Source of the DNA: Litoditis marina
Taxonomy: Eukaryota; Nematoda; Chromadorea; Rhabditida; Rhabditidae
Reading direction: 5' to 3'
NCBI GenBank assembly: GCA_964036275.1
Contig: OZ038437.1
Coordinates: 6,577,804 to 6,641,803, forward strand
DNA: 64,000 nt
The position numbers were made by a program, and so were the translations under genes. The notes under the pieces are model-generated. The model saw only the letters and a list, made by a program, of their open reading frames with translations, was not told where the DNA came from and ran no database searches. Numbering within the stretch: the stretch's first letter is position 1; each line of letters starts with the position of its first letter. This document shows, piece after piece, positions 57,212 through 64,000 of this stretch.

Positions 57212-60200
57212 TCAATCCAGCTGGACTCCTATAGCCTTTTCAATTTGGGATAACCAGTTCGGCACTTCGACGAAGAAACTCGAGGAATTTCTCTGCTGAA
57301 AATAATTAGAGTCGACTGCAAACATGTTGACCTATTCGATAGCTTCGATATTGTAAGGGTAAACACTTTTCGTTGTTCTAGTCTCTTTAAACCAGTACCT
57401 TAGATGTACACAATTGAAGTGCTGGGTCATCCTATACTGTTAGTCAATTGCAGAGTCACGTGAAACATGTTGAACACAGCAAAAGCCAGAAACGTGCAAA
57501 GATAATGTACACGATGTTTCATTGGAATGCCCACTTTACGTGGCTACTCGTGTTACTTCTAGTATGTATAAGTGAAATTCACCTCAACTACATCTATATA
57601 GCAGCTTGTCATAGCTGCAATTCCCATCACCACGTTTCGATTATTGATCACGGAAACTGCTCCCCCGCCACTGTCTCCCTGAATCAAAGTTTAAGTGTTA
57701 ATGAAGAGTTTAAAAAAATTCAATACAACATAACAGTACTTGACAATAATTCATTTCGGAATCAGAACCAGTACAGCTAGCCGAAATGTTGAAAATAGAT
57801 AAATAGTCTTTACAATCTTACTTCTACGTTCGTTCACACCTCGCAAGTTGCAAGTTTTTTTTAGGATCGTGAAATTTTGCCCTATCCCGCGTGAGTCGTC
57901 AACCGTTCACAACTGTCCAGTCAACTAGTCACCACCCTATCAAAAATCGTGCTAAATGACGTGACGGGACTTTTCATGAAACGATAAGCATCAGCACTAA
58001 CCAGCATGACCATCAATTATGTCACCATGAGCTAAGCACTTTAGGCCCTAAGAAAATCGATGATATTGATTTATTGATTCTATAAGGCCTTAAAGAATCC
58101 GTTCCGCTATAATTTGAGTTTCACAAAAAAAATAAAAAGCTCTAAAGAGTTTCTTACTGTCTTCCTATAGACCATGAAAAAAATTTCTGATTGAGAATTT
58201 GTAAAATTTGCACAACATCAAGCAATAAAGAAGAGGACATGAACATTTTCACTGTGACGCAACTTGACTTGGTTCGTTAACATCCAGATTTATTTTTATT
58301 TTGTAGTCTCTAATTGTGTATTCGTATGTGATAGAGTGTTTTAAAATCGTTTTTGCACTTCTATAGGCTATTTTGAGCATTCCCCGTACGCAACTCCCCA
58401 TCGGTGTCATTACGTAAGCTGCATTTCTGAGAAAACGAAGCAAGATAGGGATATAGAAGTATATATTTTCGATAATGGTTTTTCATTTGCCATAGAATCA
58501 GATTGTTAACTCGAAAGTCAAAATTAAAGCGGGACGGATTCTTTAAGTTGGACAGTGAAAATTTGGAGATACTGCACATGGAAGCCTGTATTCTGCAGTT
58601 GATTGTTTCTGTCGAGCGCTTTTTGCTGGAAACGTTTCCGGAAAGAGTTACATGAATTAGAAAAAAGTACAATTTTTTACTACTTTCATTCCTCATACCG
58701 CCCATGTTGATGATATGACCTTAAATTTTCTGGCTGGTTGAACTCTCCAGAAGTCCCTTCTACTGGCCTAATATCGTCAAGAATTTCGCAACTTCCTCCG
58801 GATTTGAGAAATTTCCGGAACTTTTCGAGATTTTCGAACCAAATTCTGTCATGCGGCAGCTTATTATGGGGAGTTGGCAACGAGAAGTATAGTTGAATGT
58901 GGAGGCAAGGTTGCGTGTTATAGCGTGTTATTGTGTCATAGTTATAAGTAGTGTAGTGTTGCGTGTTATGTTATAAGGTATGCTATAGATTTTTTTTGGT
59001 TCCGACCCAAACGTCTAATAATGGGTCTCACTTACCGGACAAACCGCCTTTGCGTCCGTGCTGTCAACACCAAACGTACCAGGCTGATTGTGCAAAGTTT
59101 CTACTTTCCTTTCTTCTCCCATACGTTTGCCTAAAAAAACAAGCGTTTGGTCCTGATCCTCACACTACTTTGCTCTAATTTAAGTGTTTTGCGTTGGAAG
59201 GGAAAATGATCAAAAAGTGTATAACTTGGGTACTTGGGTTTGCATTGGAAACCGGGCAAGATGTTGATCTGTAACGCACCAAAAAGCAGTAAAACTTCTT
59301 CGTTTTTTAGATTGAACCGTCTATTTGCGATTTGGTAAGTGAATTGATGTAATGACATACGTTGCCGTTCAATCATTCAGATTCAGTTATCTTCCAATGA
59401 GATAGAAAGGACAGCGAAACTGGCTGATATATTTTTTGGTTTGTTCCGCGACGCGTGTAAAATTAAAAAAAATTATGAAAACATTACAATTTTCTATATG
59501 TAATGTATGATGATTTGAATGAAGAAAACAAGTGTGAAGTGAGCGATGATTAGCTCTCGAGATGGAACTGCATGAAAAATAGAAAATTAGGGCAATAACC
59601 CAAGAGGAAAATACAAAAATCTAATCACGCCATTTTTCTGAGTCAAAAGGATTTCGACTATGGTTGTTAATCGAGTGGAACATTTCGAGTTTTTCGAGTT
59701 AGATTGTTTGGCGTTTAAAGTTGTTGAGTTTCGAGTTGAACTCGAAAACTCAATTTTCGAGTTTCGAGATTGGTCGTTGAGTTCTAGAATTTTATCGAGA
59801 CAAAAGGGGAATCTCGAAAATGTTTTCGAAAGTGACAAAGTGTCGAATGGAATCTGGCAAAAGAGAGCATCAGTCAACATCAAAACGAAACAATAGTTTT
59901 TCACATATGGGCATGTCGTGTGCGATATGTCTAATATGTTTCCTATAAGTGAGCAAATAACAAACATTCTATAGTGCGAGACAAATTTATAAACTATCCG
60001 CCTCATGTGAGACTCGAGCCGGAATGGAAAGTATGGGAAGCGCGGATGCCACTACACTAACTGGGCGCATAGCAACGCTGCTGACGAATCGTACATTTAA
60101 GTTTCTGCACAGCACAAAGTGAGATATCCAGTATGGCCCGCTTGTATCTAAGCGACAACTATGTAGTACTCACCTAATACCACTTTCTCGAGGATCATTT

Positions 60201-62881
60201 TGAGGTCATCGCTAGCACCTATAATAACCAAACATATTCTGAGTTAATTGGACAGTCACGTGAACCATGTTGAACGCAGAAGAACTCAGAAACGTGCGAT
60301 GACAGAGTGCACCATTCCTCATTGGAACGTTAATTCAACGTGACCATTCGGTTTACTTCTAGTATATCATTTGAGGTCAAAAATAGACGTTTTTACTCAT
60401 GCAAAACTGGAAAAGATGTCTTTTGCTGACAAGATAACCAGTATACGTGTCACTAAAATATGACAAGACTAGCGGGAAAAGCAGTTCTGTAACGTCTTTA
60501 TCATTTTTTTTACTTGACGGTTCTTTGAACTCACGCATCCCGACTGCAGAGAGAATAATGTCGTCATTCGCCTCATCGATTGGGAAATCACTCGTGGGCA
60601 GGCAAACCTGGTACGAGTTTGAAGAAAAGATACAAAAGTAAGTGAGTGAATTGCTATGATATTCGCAGTTGTATCTTGCTTCGGCAAACCCTGTTCTCTA
60701 TGGCGTTTCAAGCATCAGACTGCAGTGTTATCCCGTATTATTATTCCTGTATGAAGAAAAATAATGTTCACTCTGCTCTAAATGTGAACATCTAGTTGGC
60801 GGATGGCAAAGATGTTTTTTTTGCATATACCATTGACCATTTTGTCCATTGAAGACAAGCATTAAGCTGTTAACCAGACGAAAACCAGCATGCAGATTAT
60901 GAGAAGCGAAGGTGATTAACGAATCTGTAGGTCAAAAACGGAACTGGTAAGTTGACTTTCATACATTTAATAGAAAATCGGGGTCACGTGGCTCAAAATT
61001 ACCCATAAAACAGGACGTCGAGACATTGAGACCTTGAAATGGGGCATTGGGACATCGACATGAGACATTGAGACATTGGAACAAACCATTAGATACTTAG
61101 TTCCCACAGAGCATGACCAATTTCAGAAGGCGAAATTTGGAAAAAAAATAGGCTATCAAGCGAAAAACTCACATGATGAACGTATGCTGGAACAGGAGAA
61201 CTGAGTTCGAGAACGGCGATATCATCCGACCAGTTACCCGTGGTGAAATACTTTTCGTGGAGAAGAATCCTGAACGTGTCCATTTAAAAAAGACAAGCAA
61301 ACTGGTTATTCTTCTAATTTTAATTTTTTTTTCGAGAAATTTCGAAAACTAGGTAGGATTCTCAGGTTGTTCGGCTCTAACGATGAGAAATGAACTTAAG
61401 GGTTTGGAGGATACTCATGAAAGAGGTTTTGAGTGATCATCTAGTTAGCGTTCGACTGGCGATCTACAGACCTGGGTTCGATCCCCGCTCGCTGCAGCAT
61501 CTCGGACCGCATTAGCTGGTAAGCTCACCCAACCTATCTACGGTTCATATCGATCATTATTATGTGATTGTAAGAACAAAAATATAGTTGAGAATAGGCC
61601 ATACACAATTTCATTTATTTTATTAGAATTAGTTCTTCAGTTCGACTTCGATTGACCTGTTTATGTGGACTCACTTGGATATATTTCTGACAGGCATGTT
61701 CTCGCACTCGTTTGTACCACACACGCCCACAAATTCCACACTCGCCCGAGCCAGAGCAGTTTTCAGCGAATCATCTTTTCTGTAATTATAAAACTTTTTT
61801 TCGTAAAGTTGTATATAATTCAAATTCTAATCGTACGGCAGTGTGCCATTGACTCTAGTATTCATGTCATTATTATATCCATGTATCCATATTATTCTAG
61901 ATCCTCCCGTGCGGGGTTGAGAGTGTTGTTTTTAATCGAACACTCATGTATGTGATCGCGATAATCGAAGCCTCATAAATCCTCAGTTTTAGCAAAATCC
62001 ATCAATTTCGGAATTTTAGTTAACTGCGGGTAATTTTTCCTAAATTTACGTCTGGCGCCCTGGAATTACGTCATCCGTAACGAAAAGTGGACTTTCGCCC
62101 CAAAAATGGATTTTACGGCCCAAAAAGTGGACTTTACGTCCTGAAAAGTGGGCCGCCTAATTTTTACGCCCTTCAAAGATCCAGGTCCAATGGTACTAAT
62201 TGTAATGTTACTAACTTCTGGTCAACTCATCAGCTCGTAACTAATTTGTAACATAATAAAGTTTATTCATGATACTAAGTAACTTATTGTTGTATTTTCA
62301 GACATGAGTGCTTACTTGTAATCACTCCAGCAATGAGCTGCCGTGAGCACGTGTTTTCTCGAGATGAGAGTGCCACTGCATGTCCAGTCTGAATATTTTT
62401 TTATTTTCACAATTTGTCGATAACAACAGGTTGTGCACATTTGTGAATAACTGAGTACGTACGCTGAAAGATCCCGGCCCTTCTTCCCATCCTGCGTCTC
62501 TCACTCTGCCTCACTGTTTCTCGTCTCTTACATCCAGGCGGGATGTAAGAACAGAAACATAGCGTATGTTGGAGGAGACGCAAGATCGGATGAAGGTGGT
62601 GGAATCTTCTACCGTACTTACTACAAAAAAAAAACCTAGAGAAACATGCAAACGAAATCATGAGAATCACGTGGCATTCAATATCGTGCAATTAGAAAAT
62701 CAGTAAAACTGTCGTGAAGAGCGTACGGTTGATTTGGTAAGAGTCAGGGTTTGGCGAACGGCTAGCTTGTATGCGTATCATTGCTCTACACACTATCTCA
62801 TAGTAATAATAAAAAAAACCTACCAACTCTCACACTCCACGGCGTCTCCATGGCTTTTACGGGAGAACCACCTCGAACGAA
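57212..62881 (-). CDS. Trypsin-like serine protease (S1 family), 5' end unresolved
   Basis: Exons in transcript order: 62881-62824, 62388-62316, 61779-61675, 61269-61173, 60607-60535, 60218-60174, 59100-59036, 57678-57583, 57295-57212; 696 bases in phase, 231 residues. It starts at the zymogen activation region (VRGGSPVKAMETPWSVRV). Catalytic His is in VLTAAHCWSDY, Asp in SDDIAVLEL, Ser in CPGDSGGGAVSV; the triad is complete. VCLPTSD and a terminal FFVEVPNWLSQIEKAIGVQL helix match the fold. GGG after GDS and the divergent middle recall nematode-specific trypsin-like families such as DUF316; this is inference. A signal-peptide exon is missing: a segment at 63417 downward (RETCGTSSQLASR) follows an acceptor but does not join in phase. 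Likely a secreted digestive or defence protease. Confidence 0.85.
57433..57566 (+). repeat. CACGTG MITE family, copy 4
   Basis: Inserted in the protease intron less than 20 bp beyond the donor of the GDSGGG exon. Starts TATACTGTTAGTCAATTGCA. Confidence 0.75.
58090..58546. mobile_element. 457-bp TTAA-flanked element, copy 3
   Basis: TTAAAGAATCCGTTCCGCTA at one end, GGGACGGATTCTTTAA at the other. Reverse orientation relative to the clec-D and clec-E copies and moderately diverged from them. Adjacent open frames (to 58880) are of unknown origin. Confidence 0.75.
59655..59840. repeat. Degenerate TTTCGAG minisatellite MITE
   Basis: Begins TATGGTTGTTAATCGAG, like the hAT-like element at 8701, and is filled with degraded TTTCGAG and CTCGAAA units. 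No clear right terminus or target duplication remains. It is in a protease intron. Confidence 0.55.
59950..60165 (-). mobile_element. tRNA-derived SINE, copy 4
   Basis: On the minus strand: TAGTTGTCGC head, GATATCTCACTTTGTGCTGTG, an A-box GTTAGTGTAGTGG, a B-box CCGGCTCGAGTCTC, and tail TTTATAAATTTGTCTCG. The tRNA module differs from the other copies, although head and tail match. It begins within about 15 bp of the splice donor of exon 60218-60174. Confidence 0.7.
60234..60366 (+). repeat. CACGTG MITE family, copy 5
   Basis: GAGTTAATTGGACAGTCACG to TTTACTTCTAGTATA; in a protease intron about 15 bp upstream of an exon's acceptor side. Confidence 0.72.
61440..61505 (+). repeat. tRNA-like module
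   Basis: A-box-like TAGTTAGCGTTCG and B-box GGGTTCGATCCCC with a reasonable T stem but no pairing acceptor ends. Tail unlike the SINE above. Probable tRNA-derived repeat. Confidence 0.5.
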
Positions 62882-63525
62882 CTAAAAGTGTGGTATATTG
62901 AGTGCCAAATTTATAAATTTCTGTGTCTCGCCGGAATCGAACCTGCTAGCAAGTGATTCGTAGCAGAGCGCAAACCACTGCTCTATTAGAGAACATAATC
63001 GGCAAGCTTCGGAATAAAAGACATACGTGCGTACACAGCGGAAAGGGAGATATACAGTACCCACCCGCCTTTCCGTTGGCGACGACTATAGTTTGATGTG
63101 AATTTGACAAACAGGCATTTGCGAAAACTAGAAAACGGAACGTGTGAGGCTTAGGTACAATTAATTCTTATACCAAGTTTTTTTATGGCATCGTTTTAGC
63201 TTAATTTATCCTCTCCAATTTCTAGCAAAATTGTCCCCCGCACATTACACCTTCGCACGCCATCGTGAACAACTGCAATGTTAATGAAGATCTGTTTTCG
63301 TTAACTAGAAAAACATTTTTATTCTGATATTTTTCAAATTCATCAAGTCTTCTAAAAAAATTTCAGATAAACTCGCCCTGGAAGCTAACTGAGAAGAGGT
63401 GCCACAGGTTTCACGGTCTGAAATACATCTATATGTACAGCTTTCTCTTAGTCTTCTTTTCTTTCTCTTTCTCACTCATTTTCGTCCCGAATTCTCACAA
63501 GGATTCTTTCTGTCTCCCTCTCTCT
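62882..63525. other. 5' flank or first intron of the protease, with a SINE
   Basis: Holds SINE copy 5 and a possible small exon ending at 63417. A CT-rich microsatellite begins at about 63440 and continues into the next feature. Confidence 0.45.
62890..63092 (-). mobile_element. tRNA-derived SINE, copy 5
   Basis: Minus-strand order: GTCGCCAACGGAAAGGCGG, TTTCCGCTGTGTACGCACG, AATAGAGCAGTGGTTTGCGC, GCAGGTTCGATTCCGGCGAG, then ACACAGAAATTTATAAATTT. It is the cleanest copy of the family. Confidence 0.78.
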
Positions 63526-63640
63526 CTATCTCTCACTGATTTCATCTTCTATCTCTCTTCCTATCGCTGTAGTGCTCGCTCTCTTTCCATCTTTCTCTTT
63601 CCTCTCTCTTTTATCTCTCGCCCTCTCGCTCTCTGACTTT
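63440..63640. repeat. CT/GA microsatellite tract
   Basis: Degenerate TCTCTC / CTTTCT repeats. The minus-strand GA version is read as the charged tail of the protease exon above. Confidence 0.7.
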
Positions 63641-63732
63641 CCAAAGTTACCATAGAGTTTTTCGTGTCGCATTGCGTTTTGGATTCGAGGCAACCATTGG
63701 ACCACGTCCGTGAAATAATTGATGGACCGGTC
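63526..63732 (-). CDS. Last exon of a second trypsin-like protease (partial)
   Basis: After a CTTCCAG acceptor the exon reads DRSINYFTDVVQWLPRIQNA, aligning with the terminal helix of the neighbouring protease (SSSFFVEVPNWLSQIEKA). The rest of the gene would lie beyond the window on the minus strand. The frame does not stop where the paralogue does; it continues about 45 codons through a GA-rich microsatellite, giving an Arg/Glu/Lys-rich tail before a stop at 63526. Alternatively a donor at TATGGTAACT shortens it. Confidence 0.55.
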   Translation of the reverse strand, partial: DRSINYFTDVVQWLPRIQNAMRHEKLYGNFGKSESERARDKRERKEKDGKRASTTAIGREIEDEISER

Positions 63733-64000
63733 CTGGAAGAGAAATGTTTTGTCATTCATAAACCCTTAAAAACAACTACAGTTTCACATACTTCATTCAT
63801 ATCACACCATTCTGGGAAGTTTCTACGGTTGTATCGTTGATTTTTGAACAATTCATACATTCAACTTTGATTGAACCCATTCAACAACAAGTTGATACTA
63901 CTCTATGCTGAGTTTTCAGTATGACATAAGTTTGAGGAACTAGAAGAATGCGGATATTGGCTGGTACCGCTCGTGATCCTAAATATAAATGCCGTTTCGG
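63733..64000. other. Window end, presumed intron of the second protease
   Basis: No exon was recognised in the last 268 bp. Confidence 0.4.

Overview
Eukaryotic, nematode-type DNA. Coding exons are short, separated by AT-rich introns with GT donors and the TTTCAG acceptors typical of nematodes. The gene families are nematode-like: a glutamate-gated chloride channel, an array of secreted C-type lectins and trypsin-like proteases, with an RTE-clade LINE and many small inverted-repeat transposons. I infer a rhabditid nematode, probably Caenorhabditis or a close relative; no species call is possible from sequence alone. The computed ORFs are mostly shadows, so genes were rebuilt exon by exon from homology, splice sites and phase. 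A useful internal check is that each rebuilt clec and protease reading frame sums to a multiple of three.

Layout. 1-8 kb is mostly intergenic, with small repeats and a candidate signal-peptide exon. 8.1-12.6 kb (+) is a glutamate-gated chloride channel subunit. 13.2-15.6 kb (+) is clec-A, with one lectin domain (CTLD) and a C-terminal hydrophobic tail. From 16 to 55.7 kb on the minus strand lies an array of two-CTLD secreted lectins: clec-B (16068-25976), clec-D (27339-32929), pseudogene clec-F (34111-39075), clec-E (39372-44959) and clec-G (46964-55734). From 57.2 kb to the end (-) is a trypsin-like protease with a complete catalytic triad, then the last exon of a second protease. All names A to G are local labels.

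The lectin array grew by tandem duplication. D+F and E+G are two copies of one unit. The junction, near 39191, falls in intron 1 of the F copy, so F lost its signal-peptide exon. F later decayed: it has an in-frame stop, a transposon in a coding exon and three missing exons. D and E are nearly identical over about 4.8 kb but clearly diverged on both sides, which points to gene conversion. The second CTLD differs between paralogues at the calcium/sugar motif (EPN, EPD, APN or APS).

Mobile DNA is dense. There are hAT-like MITEs with 8-bp target duplications carrying unrelated minisatellites, a tRNA-derived SINE family, a 457-bp TTAA-flanked family, a CACGTG-bearing MITE family, several foldbacks, and an RTE LINE in a clec-G intron that itself contains a second LINE fragment.
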